The notes under the pieces: model-generated
The model's input: only the letters and a program-made list of their open reading frames with translations
Databases searched by the model: none
Told to the model about the DNA's origin: nothing
Source of the DNA: Nitrospira sp.
Lineage (GTDB): Bacteria > Nitrospirota > Nitrospiria > Nitrospirales > Nitrospiraceae
Assembly (NCBI GenBank): GCA_020216985.1
Contig: JAIWOH010000179.1
Coordinates: 1-10,000, forward strand
Reading direction: 5' to 3'
DNA length: 10,000 nt
Part shown: piece after piece, positions 1 through 6,484 of the stretch
Layout: the number at the start of each line of letters is the position of its first letter
Position numbering within the stretch: position 1 is the first letter of the stretch
Translations under genes and position numbers: made by a program

Positions 1-1
1 T

Positions 2-1183
2 GCCGATGATCGCTTCCACGGCGTCCCCACCGATTGCTACGGCTGTCACAAGAAAGACGACAAACACCGCGGCCAAGAAGGCCCCCGCTGCGACACCTGC
101 CACTCCGAACAGTCCTGGCGACAGACCACCTTCGATCACCAGAAAAGCCGTTTCCCGCTCCTCGGCAAACATGCCAAGGTTGACTGCAAATCCTGCCACG
201 CCACCCCCGCCTTCAAGGACGCGCCCATGGATTGCCTGGGCTGTCATAAGAAAGATGATGTTCACAAAGGAACGTTCGGGAAAGCTTGCGAGACCTGCCA
301 CGGAGTCAATGATTGGAAGGCTGTGACCTTCGATCATGACGTGCACACTCATTACCCCTTGCGAGGGAAACATCGCGCCGCCTCCTGCACATCCTGCCAC
401 AAGGGAAACCTGTACACCGACGCGACTCCCACCGACTGTTACGCCTGCCACCGGACGGATGACCGTCACAAAGGACGATTCAACAGCCGGTGCGAACGTT
501 GTCACACCGAACGTGATTGGAAAATCCTCCTCTTCGACCATGACCGAGATACGGCCTATTCCCTCAAGGATTCGCATCGACGGGTGAAATGCGAGCAGTG
601 TCACACCGGCGTGCTCTATCAAGACACGACGCCGATCACCTGCCATGGGTGTCATGCAAAAGACGACAAACACGAAGGCCGTTTCGGCGACGCCTGTGAA
701 CGTTGCCACGCCGTGCGAGACTGGAAAACCGTACACTTCGACCATGATCGTCACACCGCCTACCCATTACTGGGAAAACATCGAACCGTCACGTGTCGCA
801 GTTGCCACCGGGGCATCCTCTACAAGGACAAAACACCGCTCGACTGCTATGCTTGCCATAAGGGCGATGACATCCATCAAAGAACATTGGGCAGTCGATG
901 CGAACAGTGTCACAACTCGCGTGATTGGAAACTGTGGGATTTCAACCACGATACGCGCACCGCTTTCAAACTGGACGGCGCGCATAAGCGGCTGGGCTGT
1001 CGCGACTGCCATACGACCTCGATGGACGAGCGCGTCGTGGCTTCATCAGCCTGTGTTGCGTGTCACAAAAAAGACGATGCCCATGAGAGCCGGTTCGGCC
1101 CCCACTGCGAGCGTTGCCACGACACCTCGACCTGGCGTTCGCTCAAGCCTGGAAGCAGCGGTGTGCCGGGCGTCAGACGCTGA
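2..1183 (+). CDS. Multiheme cytochrome c (at least 17 hemes), 5' end outside window
   Basis: Covalent-heme electron-transfer protein, expected in the periplasm or outer membrane. The reading frame is open to the left edge, so the N-terminus and signal peptide are not visible; an ATG at 227 is internal, because heme motifs in the same frame precede it. The 393 visible residues contain 17 CXXCH motifs and end at the TGA at 1181. Hemes are arranged in repeats of about 68 residues. Each unit carries three CXXCH motifs spaced about 18, 33 and 17 residues apart, a conserved DW after the second motif, and three further histidines in DDxH, FDHD and GKH contexts. One extra histidine per heme suggests bis-His ligation (inference). 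The last unit stops just after its second heme, at a short tail rich in Gly, Ser and Arg. The pattern resembles the cytochrome c3/c7 superfamily and long multiheme cytochromes of metal-reducing and nitrifying bacteria. The redox partner is unknown. The next gene starts 66 bp downstream on the same strand. Confidence 0.93.
   Translation, partial: ADDRFHGVPTDCYGCHKKDDKHRGQEGPRCDTCHSEQSWRQTTFDHQKSRFPLLGKHAKVDCKSCHATPAFKDAPMDCLGCHKKDDVHKGTFGKACETCHGVNDWKAVTFDHDVHTHYPLRGKHRAASCTSCHKGNLYTDATPTDCYACHRTDDRHKGRFNSRCERCHTERDWKILLFDHDRDTAYSLKDSHRRVKCEQCHTGVLYQDTTPITCHGCHAKDDKHEGRFGDACERCHAVRDWKTVHFDHDRHTAYPLLGKHRTVTCRSCHRGILYKDKTPLDCYACHKGDDIHQRTLGSRCEQCHNSRDWKLWDFNHDTRTAFKLDGAHKRLGCRDCHTTSMDERVVASSACVACHKKDDAHESRFGPHCERCHDTSTWRSLKPGSSGVPGVRR
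35..1120 (+). repeat. Tandem tri-heme coding repeats, ~204 bp period
   Basis: Measured from the first Cys of each leading CXXCH, the units are 35-232 (198 bp), 233-436 (204 bp), 437-640 (204 bp), 641-844 (204 bp), 845-1051 (207 bp) and a partial unit 1052-1120 with two hemes. Each full unit encodes heme, DDxH, heme (often CERCH), DWK, FDHD, GKH, heme, then a linker such as LYxDxTP. The near-constant length with diverged DNA suggests old tandem duplication held under structural constraint. Confidence 0.9.
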
Positions 1184-1249
1184 GGAAATGCTCCGTCCTG
1201 ATTACTTGCTTTTCCGTGTGTGACACCTTGCCGAGTGAGATGGTGCCGT

Positions 1250-2818
1250 ATGGCTCGCCGCCGTCTGGCCTCCGCCAATCGCGTTCTCGGCATACTGCTG
1301 GTTCTGTTTGTCCTGTTTCATCTCTGGTTCAAACGGACCGATCTCAACCCCATTCAATCGGACCGCTCGGAACTTGTCGGATCTCCCTCTTTCTATCCAG
1401 ACCACTCAGGAGCGACGTCGACTCCACCACTCACCGTCACGGATCCCCTAACAGATGCACAGAGCCCCGAATTTCGCATTGTTGAACTCGGAGCTGCTCC
1501 CTCGACTGACCTCAGGGCGATTCATCATGCTCTCAAACAAGGAGACCTCACCAAGGTTGAGCACCAATTGCGCAACCTTTTCCCTCAGTTGCCGACCACG
1601 AAGAAGGCGAGACAGTTCGCGGCTGCCCTGTGGAACAATTTAGGCGTCCAGCTCGGGCGATCGGCTGGCATCGCGGCATCGGTTCGAGCCTTCAAGCAAG
1701 GCGCTTTGCTTGATCCAACGAATCCCACCATCCTGCTGAATCTGACCGAGGCCTATTGGGAATCGCACGACAAGGCCCTGACAGCCACATTCCTCCGTTC
1801 GGTGATCCGCGTCGCTCCCCACGATCCGTTTCCTCGCATTGTGCTGGCCGATTTGCTGATCGAGCAAGGCAGAATGAAGGAAGCACGTCAACAGCTCGAC
1901 GCGACTCGCCGCAATGGACCGATCTCGCCGACGCTCGTGACCTATTTCGAGCACATCGCCGCGAAACTTCACCGCCTTGCCTCTTCCAGCCCCTCGGACA
2001 CCCTCTCTTTTCCCCGGTCAACTCCCGCACTTGTGCCGCCTCTTTCGCTTGCATCCCAGCCGCCGGCTCCGCTTCCAGCCAGCTCCCGCTCCAGCAAGGA
2101 AACGCCCCATAAGCCTGTTCCCCCTATTTCTCGGGAACGGTTTACGATCGGCTTTCAGGGCAAACCGGATCAGGATGTGGCCATGCGGGTTCGAGCCATC
2201 CTCAACTACGCCCATGAAGAAATCACCACGAAGTTGGGTGCTGTGCCAAGCGCCCCCATCCAGGTGGTCATCCACACCGAAGCCACATTCCCCGTGCAGG
2301 CAAGAAGCCCGGCCGAGGCTGATGCGCTCTACGACCACGGCGCCGCTTTTCTTCATCTGCCCATCAAGGGAGCAATGGAAGACTTGGCCGTTTTGAGCCG
2401 CGTCCTGCGACATCAACTCGTCCATGCCCTGCTCCAAAGCACAATGGGCATTCACATGGAACGGGTTCCAACCTGGCTGGTCGAAGGGTTGGCCGTTCAT
2501 CTGGCCGAGGATCCCTGGCCGGCTCTTGAAGAGACGAACCGACAGCCCCTTTCTTCGATCTCACTCTCCTCCCTGGAACAGTCGTGGAATGGGATACCGG
2601 CCGACTCGTTGGGTCCGGCCTATGGAAAATCAGCAAGGACGGTAGAGGGCCTTCTCTCTCGATATGGCACGAACGGCGTCCGCCGAATCCTGGACCTCAT
2701 CCAAGCCGGCCGTTCGTTCGACGAGGCAAGGAAGGAAATGGAAACATCTTCCCCGGACAGGTTCAGACAAACAGAGGACCATTCTCTTTCCAGTTTCTCA
2801 GACCAACAGACGGAATAG
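1250..2818 (+). CDS. Membrane-anchored TPR protein with degenerate peptidase-MA-like domain
   Basis: A 522-residue protein if started at the ATG at 1250. That start gives a basic N-terminus (MARRRLASANR) followed by one hydrophobic segment at about residues 11-27, a typical signal anchor. A GTG at 1220 in the same frame would add ten unhelpful residues. Residues ~90-240 are helical TPR-like repeats, with WNNLGVQLGR, FKQGALLDPTNP and LLNLTEAYW as recognisable pieces. A Pro/Ser-rich linker follows at ~243-292. The C-terminal part resembles the gluzincin-type peptidase MA-like family: RHQLVH at 387-392, VPTWLVEGLAVHLAE at 406-420 with the expected third ligand Glu412, and the usual AYGKS...LLSRYG tail. 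The family norm is HEXXH, but here the catalytic Glu is Gln389 (codon CAA at 2414). The zinc ligands His388, His392 and Glu412 remain, so the domain may bind metal without normal hydrolysis (inference). The gene follows the cytochrome gene by 66 bp with no visible terminator and may be co-transcribed. Confidence 0.82.
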   Translation: MARRRLASANRVLGILLVLFVLFHLWFKRTDLNPIQSDRSELVGSPSFYPDHSGATSTPPLTVTDPLTDAQSPEFRIVELGAAPSTDLRAIHHALKQGDLTKVEHQLRNLFPQLPTTKKARQFAAALWNNLGVQLGRSAGIAASVRAFKQGALLDPTNPTILLNLTEAYWESHDKALTATFLRSVIRVAPHDPFPRIVLADLLIEQGRMKEARQQLDATRRNGPISPTLVTYFEHIAAKLHRLASSSPSDTLSFPRSTPALVPPLSLASQPPAPLPASSRSSKETPHKPVPPISRERFTIGFQGKPDQDVAMRVRAILNYAHEEITTKLGAVPSAPIQVVIHTEATFPVQARSPAEADALYDHGAAFLHLPIKGAMEDLAVLSRVLRHQLVHALLQSTMGIHMERVPTWLVEGLAVHLAEDPWPALEETNRQPLSSISLSSLEQSWNGIPADSLGPAYGKSARTVEGLLSRYGTNGVRRILDLIQAGRSFDEARKEMETSSPDRFRQTEDHSLSSFSDQQTE

Positions 2819-2916
2819 TTTCGGGTACTCGATCTCCTTAGTGCGTTACTTCCTTTACCACTCTTGTGCAAGATCATCGGCTCAGCGCTCCTCTTCGCCG
2901 CCAGCCGATCACAAAC

Positions 2917-2944
2917 AAGCCGACACGAACAAGTCGCCCGGCTT
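2917..2944 (-). terminator. Weak candidate terminator hairpin of the O-methyltransferase gene
   Basis: Read on the minus strand, AAGCCG pairs with CGGCTT across a 16-base loop, with a possible further G-U pair. A short GTTTGT tract follows. It lies about 20 bases past the O-methyltransferase stop codon, the expected place, but the stem is short and the T-run poor. The rest of 2819-2964 shows nothing else convincing. Confidence 0.25.
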
Positions 2945-2964
2945 TCCGACTTCCATTCAATGCA

Positions 2965-3609
2965 TTACTCATTTCGTCTCACCACCAACACGCCGTCGCG
3001 GATCGTGACCAACACCGCCGTGACGCGGGGGTCGCCGGCCACGGTTCGATTCAGTTTTTGAATGGCCTCGGTCCGCTCGTCCGGCGGCGGGTGTTTGAGG
3101 ACCTCCCCGCTCCAGAGAACATTGTCGATCAGGATCACCCCATGGGGCGCAAGCAGATCCAGGGCGCGACGATAGTAGTTCAGGTAGTTGACCTTGTCAG
3201 CGTCAATAAAGATCAGATCAAACGGTCCGCTGAGTGTTCGCATCGTCTCTAAGGCCGGGCCAAGCCGAAGCTGGATTTTTCTGCCGACCGGTGACTGGCC
3301 GAAATAGCGGCGGGCCACGGCCGCCGCTTCTTCATCGACATCACAGGTGATGACCGTACCATCTTCCGGCACGGCTTCGGCGAAGCAGAGGGCGCTGTAG
3401 CCGGTGAACGTGCCGATTTCGAGCACACGCCTGGCTCCCACCAATTGAGCGACCATCTGGAGGAAGGCCCCTTCCAGAGGGCCGACCACCATGACGGCGT
3501 CCTCTCTTGTCCGTTCCGTCTCCTCGCGAAGCATCCGGCGAATGGGCGATTCCGGTTGTGAATGGGCCTGGGCATAGGCTTCGATTTCCGGAGCGATCAA
3601 CGGTTTCAT
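2965..3609 (-). CDS. Class-I SAM-dependent O-methyltransferase (CCoAOMT-like family 3)
   Basis: Predicted cytosolic enzyme that transfers a methyl group from S-adenosylmethionine to a hydroxyl, usually of a catechol-like acceptor; the true substrate cannot be read from sequence. The protein is 214 residues, the usual length for bacterial members. Motif I is VLEIGTFTGYSAL at 62-74, the acidic end of strand beta-2 is CDVD at 89-92, and the family's divalent-metal ligands are visible as Asp136 (FIDADK) with Asp162-Asn163 (IDNVLWSG). The N-terminal helices (residues 1-45) match the family's lid region. The ATG has an AGGGA Shine-Dalgarno on the minus strand. The gene converges on the TPR gene (146-bp gap) and diverges from the M32 carboxypeptidase gene (111-bp gap). 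No pathway partner is adjacent, so its role is left general. Confidence 0.92.
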   Translation of the reverse strand: MKPLIAPEIEAYAQAHSQPESPIRRMLREETERTREDAVMVVGPLEGAFLQMVAQLVGARRVLEIGTFTGYSALCFAEAVPEDGTVITCDVDEEAAAVARRYFGQSPVGRKIQLRLGPALETMRTLSGPFDLIFIDADKVNYLNYYRRALDLLAPHGVILIDNVLWSGEVLKHPPPDERTEAIQKLNRTVAGDPRVTAVLVTIRDGVLVVRRNE

Positions 3610-3624
3610 GCGTCCCTCGGCGGT

Positions 3625-3654
3625 TTGAAAAAGGCCGTAGCGGTTCCGTACACT
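3625..3654 (+). promoter_or_regulatory. Candidate sigma70 promoter for the M32 carboxypeptidase gene
   Basis: TTGAAA (3625-3630, 5 of 6 to consensus) and TACACT (3649-3654, 4 of 6) are separated by 18 bp. Transcription would start near 3661, giving a leader of about 60 bases that holds the hairpin at 3681-3701 and the Shine-Dalgarno. The -10 match is only moderate. Confidence 0.35.
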
Positions 3655-3680
3655 TGGGGCGGCATCTTACTTCATTCCGC

Positions 3681-3701
3681 TCCGTTCCAGAAAGGAACGG
3701 A
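3681..3701 (+). promoter_or_regulatory. Perfect 8-bp inverted repeat in the 5' leader (hairpin or operator)
   Basis: TCCGTTCC, a five-base spacer AGAAA, then GGAACGGA form a perfect dyad. It sits in the 111-bp divergent region between the O-methyltransferase and M32 genes and ends 7 bases before the AGGAGG of the M32 gene. It could be an RNA stem-loop in the leader or a DNA-binding site serving both divergent genes. No T-run follows, so it is not a plain intrinsic terminator. Confidence 0.5.
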
Positions 3702-3708
3702 ATCTCAC

Positions 3709-3714
3709 AGGAGG
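3709..3714 (+). promoter_or_regulatory. Shine-Dalgarno deciding the GTG start of the M32 gene
   Basis: A full AGGAGG lies six bases before the GTG at 3721. It sets the start there rather than at any in-frame codon further upstream, where the frame stays open to 3562. Confidence 0.85.
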
Positions 3715-3720
3715 CCGACC

Positions 3721-5253
3721 GTGAAAACATTGGCGACTTTGGAATCGTTGACGACCACCTTGCTGGACATTCAGCGCATCAACAGCGCGGCGTCCGTGCT
3801 CTCGTGGGATCAAGAAACCTACATGCCGACCGGTGGAGGGCAGGCGCGGGCGGAACAGATCGCGGTGCTTCAGGGCTTGGCTCACCAAAAGCTGGTATCT
3901 CCGGACGTCGAACGGCCGCTCCTGCAATGGGTCGATCCCTCGACAGGCCAAGCTCTCGACCAACCAGGCGACTCATGGGATGAGCCGTCCCGTTCGCTGT
4001 TGCGGGAGGTCTGGCGGGACTTCAGCCGGGCAAAGAAACTGCCGCACGAGTTCGTCGTGACCTTGGCCCGCGAATGTTCGCTGGCCCAACAAGTCTGGGC
4101 CCAGGCGAGAGCACAAAACAAATTCTCGCTGTTTCTTCCGAATCTTCGTACCGTCCTCTCGCTGAAACGGGAAGAGGCGGGGTATCTTGGCTATAAAAAT
4201 TCTCCCTATGACGCGCTCCTGGATATCTATGAGCCGGGCTCGACCATCGCCATGCTTGAGCCGCTGTTCGCCAGGCTAAAAGAGCGGCTGGTTCCCTTGC
4301 TCAAACGGATCGTGCACAGTCCTGTTCGCGTCGATGACGGGTTCTTGCGGCACTCCTACGACCAGGCACGACAGCTTGAGTTCGGCAAACTGGTCCTCAC
4401 GGCCATGGGCTTTGATTTCGAGCGGGGGCGGCTCGATCTCTCGGCCCATCCCTTTACCACTTCGTTTCACCCCACTGATGTCCGGCTCACAACCCGCGTC
4501 TATGAGCACGACCTTCCATCCTGCCTATTTAGTTGTATTCACGAAGGAGGCCACGGCCTCTACGACCAGGGACTAGATCCTCGCTATTACGGCACGCCGC
4601 TTGGCGATTCGGTTTCTCTCGGCATTCATGAAAGCCAATCCCGTCTGTGGGAAAATTGCGTGGGCCGGTCTCGTCCTTTTTGGCGGTTCTTTTATCCGAT
4701 CTTGCAACAGACATTTCACGATCAACTCAAAGATGTGGAACTCGATCGTTTCTACGCCGCCATCAATCGCGTGCGCTCCTCCTTCATCCGAGTCGAAGCG
4801 GATGAGCTGACCTACAACCTGCACATCATGGTGCGCTTCGAGATCGAGCGCGATCTCATTGAGGGAAAGACCCGTCCCGACGACTTGCCCGGCCTGTGGA
4901 ATCAAAAGATGGAGGAGTACCTCGGCATCGTTCCCTCGACCGATGCGGAGGGAGTCTTACAGGACATCCATTGGTCACTGGGCTCCTTCGGCTATTTCCC
5001 GACCTACACGTTGGGCAACCTGTACGCCGTCCAGTTTTATGAGCAGGCCAAGCTCGAAATTCCGCAGCTGGAGGATAACATTGCACAGGGGCAACTCCTC
5101 CCCCTCCGCCGCTGGCTGGAGCAAAAAATTCACCGCTGGGGCCGGATGTTCACGCCAGATCATCTGGCGCGCCGCGTCACCGGCTCTTCTCTCAGCCCAG
5201 AACCCTTTTTGTCTTATGTGGACAAGAAGTACGGCGAGCTCTACCAACTCTGA
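3721..5253 (+). CDS. Zinc carboxypeptidase, family M32 (carboxypeptidase Taq type)
   Basis: Cytosolic metallocarboxypeptidase that removes C-terminal residues from peptides, probably for peptide turnover. It is 510 residues from a GTG start, matching the ~500-residue family. All the family motifs are visible in order: HPF at 243-245, DVRLTTR at 253-259, the zinc site HEGGH at 274-278, HESQSRLWEN at 303-312 giving the third zinc ligand Glu304, IRVEADELTYNLHI before the C-terminal third, and GVLQDIHW followed by GYFPTYTLGNLYAVQ. It has no signal peptide. The upstream in-frame extension to 3562 is rejected because it runs through the divergent promoter region and lacks family similarity. The stop codon overlaps the 3' end of the convergent minus-strand gene by 13 bp, so neither gene has room for its own intergenic terminator. 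Catalytic residues look intact. Confidence 0.95.
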   Translation: MKTLATLESLTTTLLDIQRINSAASVLSWDQETYMPTGGGQARAEQIAVLQGLAHQKLVSPDVERPLLQWVDPSTGQALDQPGDSWDEPSRSLLREVWRDFSRAKKLPHEFVVTLARECSLAQQVWAQARAQNKFSLFLPNLRTVLSLKREEAGYLGYKNSPYDALLDIYEPGSTIAMLEPLFARLKERLVPLLKRIVHSPVRVDDGFLRHSYDQARQLEFGKLVLTAMGFDFERGRLDLSAHPFTTSFHPTDVRLTTRVYEHDLPSCLFSCIHEGGHGLYDQGLDPRYYGTPLGDSVSLGIHESQSRLWENCVGRSRPFWRFFYPILQQTFHDQLKDVELDRFYAAINRVRSSFIRVEADELTYNLHIMVRFEIERDLIEGKTRPDDLPGLWNQKMEEYLGIVPSTDAEGVLQDIHWSLGSFGYFPTYTLGNLYAVQFYEQAKLEIPQLEDNIAQGQLLPLRRWLEQKIHRWGRMFTPDHLARRVTGSSLSPEPFLSYVDKKYGELYQL

Positions 5254-5837
5254 AGGACGGCGGGCGTCTTGCCGTCGTATCCCATCGCAACATTGAGTTT
5301 GGCCGCCAGAGAGGTCGGGATGGTAAATTCCGCTTGGACCTCGATCCGCTCGGGCACAAGCAGTGTAGTATGGAAGACGATGTCTCGGATCGGAATCTTG
5401 AATTCCGGCCGCTGTGGCGTGCTTAATTCGACGGCTTCGACCGAAGCGGTGATCGCGCCGGCATCCTGCGGCCCGTAGGTCGCAACGACGGCGTCGATGA
5501 TGGCCTTGATCCGCTCATTGACCTCCACTCCGTTGATCGCCTTGAGCAAGAGGGGGATCACCTCTTCATTGGCCTGATCGGACAGGGTGAAGTTTTCGAC
5601 CCGCCCCTTCCGCCTGAGCGACAAGAGATCATTGTCCAAGTCTTTGCTGAACGCGCCGTAGGCGAACCGGAAAAATTCAAAGTGGAATCCCTTGAGCCCC
5701 TTGCCGAACGTTTGCAGTTCGCAGAGAAAACACAATTGTTGCAACTTGACGTCGCCCAGGAAACCGTATGGTTCAGCCACGTGCAAGACGTATAAAAGGA
5801 GCGCACGATCGATGCTGATTTGACTCGGCGTCCGCAT
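5241..5837 (-). CDS. Hypothetical protein with Panacea/SocA-like N-terminal region
   Basis: A 198-residue protein with no signal peptide or membrane segment. Residues ~8-82 resemble the Panacea (SocA-like, formerly DUF4065) fold: a helical start (ALLLYVLHV), KLQQLCFLCELQTFG at 31-45, then FRFAYGAFSKDLDNDLLSL at 56-74, like the family's KLQKLLYF and YGP...L elements. This resemblance is by eye and not certain. Residues ~125-198 (IPIRDIVFHTTLLVP, AEFTIPTSLAAKLNVAMGYD) are not recognised. Panacea proteins are known as antitoxins, proteolytic adaptors or phage-related proteins, but no small toxin ORF is seen beside this one. The start chosen is the ATG at 5837, preceded by GGGAGG; a GTG at 5873 lies upstream of the predicted -10 and is rejected. 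The gene overlaps the convergent M32 gene by 13 bp and diverges from fur. Confidence 0.8.
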   Translation of the reverse strand: MRTPSQISIDRALLLYVLHVAEPYGFLGDVKLQQLCFLCELQTFGKGLKGFHFEFFRFAYGAFSKDLDNDLLSLRRKGRVENFTLSDQANEEVIPLLLKAINGVEVNERIKAIIDAVVATYGPQDAGAITASVEAVELSTPQRPEFKIPIRDIVFHTTLLVPERIEVQAEFTIPTSLAAKLNVAMGYDGKTPAVLQSW

Positions 5838-5860
5838 AAGCCTCCCTCTTCGCCCGGCCG

Positions 5861-5889
5861 AATATAGACCCACGGGAGCGGATCGTCAA
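5861..5889 (-). promoter_or_regulatory. Sigma70-type promoter for the Panacea-like gene
   Basis: On the minus strand, TTGACG (5889-5884) and TATATT (5866-5861) are each 5 of 6 to consensus and have an exact 17-bp spacer. The start site would fall near 5854, giving a leader of about 17 bases before the ATG at 5837. This supports that start. Confidence 0.7.
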
Positions 5890-5927
5890 ACCGGCCGTTC
5901 GTGGCCCCTCTCCTCCGCGCGATGCTC

Positions 5928-5956
5928 TTGACCCCATACCTGTTTTCGTCTTTAAT
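5928..5956 (+). promoter_or_regulatory. Sigma70-type promoter for fur
   Basis: TTGACC (5928-5933) and TTTAAT (5951-5956) are each 5 of 6 to consensus with a 17-bp spacer. The predicted start site is near 5963, about 29 bases before the fur ATG. No AT-rich Fur-box-like dyad is seen across it, so there is no visible sign of autoregulation. Confidence 0.7.
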
Positions 5957-5991
5957 GGCGCCCGGCGCGGTTGACGACAAGAGGCCGGCAT

Positions 5992-6423
5992 ATGTCCAAG
6001 CACCAAAAAGAAATGGCGCTGCTGAAAGAGCACTTGGGGAAACACCAGCTCAAGTACACCCGCCAGCGGGAACTGATTCTGGATGCGTTCCTTAAGCAGG
6101 AACACATCACGGCGGAAGAACTGTATCACCAGCTCTCTCGCAAGGATCCTCACTTGGGTCTGGCGACCATTTACCGGACACTCAATCTCTTCTGCGAGGC
6201 CGGCCTCGCGCAGGCTCGACACTTCGGCACGCAAACCCAGTACGACAACGTTTCCCACAAGGGCCATCACGATCATTTGATCTGCACGGAATGTGGGAAG
6301 ATTGTGGAGTTTGAAAACTGCGACATCGAACGACTCCAGGAAGAAGTGGCGGCCCGAAACGGCTTCATCATTAAAACTCACCGCCTCGAACTCTACGGCC
6401 TTTGCTCCCGCTGCCAGCATTGA
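5992..6423 (+). CDS. fur: Ferric uptake regulator (Fur family)
   Basis: Cytosolic metal-dependent repressor, 143 residues, the normal family length. The N-terminal winged helix covers ~1-85: YTRQRELILDAF at 22-33, ITAEELY at 39-45, and the recognition helix region LATIYRTLNLFCEAGL at 57-72. The C-terminal dimerisation domain has HHDHLICTECGKIVEF at 92-107 and RLELYGLCSRC at 131-141. Cys98/Cys101 and Cys138/Cys141 form the structural zinc site; His93, His95, Glu106 and His130 are candidate regulatory-metal ligands. Glu106 stands where the peroxide sensor PerR has Asp in IVDF, which favours Fur over PerR. The ATG at 5992 has GAGG seven bases upstream; a TTG at 5971 is less likely. It lies 84 bp before an Fe(III) transporter operon, a classic pairing that strengthens the assignment. 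Confidence 0.92.
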   Translation: MSKHQKEMALLKEHLGKHQLKYTRQRELILDAFLKQEHITAEELYHQLSRKDPHLGLATIYRTLNLFCEAGLAQARHFGTQTQYDNVSHKGHHDHLICTECGKIVEFENCDIERLQEEVAARNGFIIKTHRLELYGLCSRCQH

Positions 6424-6459
6424 CCCCTTCTCGTTCGATCTGTTACGCTAAGTCATCTA

Positions 6460-6484
6460 ATTGAAACGGGTTATCAATTTCAAT
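6460..6484 (+). promoter_or_regulatory. Fur-box-like operator of the iron transporter operon
   Basis: ATTGAAA, 11 bases, then TTTCAAT make a perfect 7-bp dyad in an AT-rich stretch. Within it, the 15-mer at 6462-6476 matches the Fur 7-1-7 consensus at 10 of 14 defined bases, its right half (GTTATCA) at 6 of 7. The dyad covers the -35 and runs to the -10 of the predicted promoter, the right place for repression. The gene just upstream encodes Fur. Confidence 0.5.

Noticed and set aside
35..1051. CRISPR-like or DNA-level repeat array
   Set aside because: The period is ~204 bp, the DNA is diverged, and conservation is at protein level in the heme motifs; it is a coding repeat.
645..1223. Long open frame (192 codons) overlapping the cytochrome gene
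   Set aside because: Different frame inside the heme-repeat gene. Its translation shows no motif and has a composition typical of a shadow frame.
1121..1250. Frameshift that would extend the cytochrome
   Set aside because: No CXXCH or FDH-like motif was found in the other forward frames after 1120, so a natural C-terminus is the simpler reading.
2876..2909. 7-bp inverted repeat (ATCGGCT / AGCCGAT) after the TPR gene
   Set aside because: A 20-base loop and no T-run make it a poor terminator; likely chance pairing in GC-rich DNA.
3562..3720. Upstream in-frame extension of the M32 peptidase
   Set aside because: A perfect AGGAGG fixes the GTG at 3721. The extension overlaps the start of the divergent gene and has no family similarity.
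5773..6420. 215-codon minus-strand open frame antisense to fur
   Set aside because: It lies opposite a clear Fur coding sequence and its promoter, and shows no recognisable domain.
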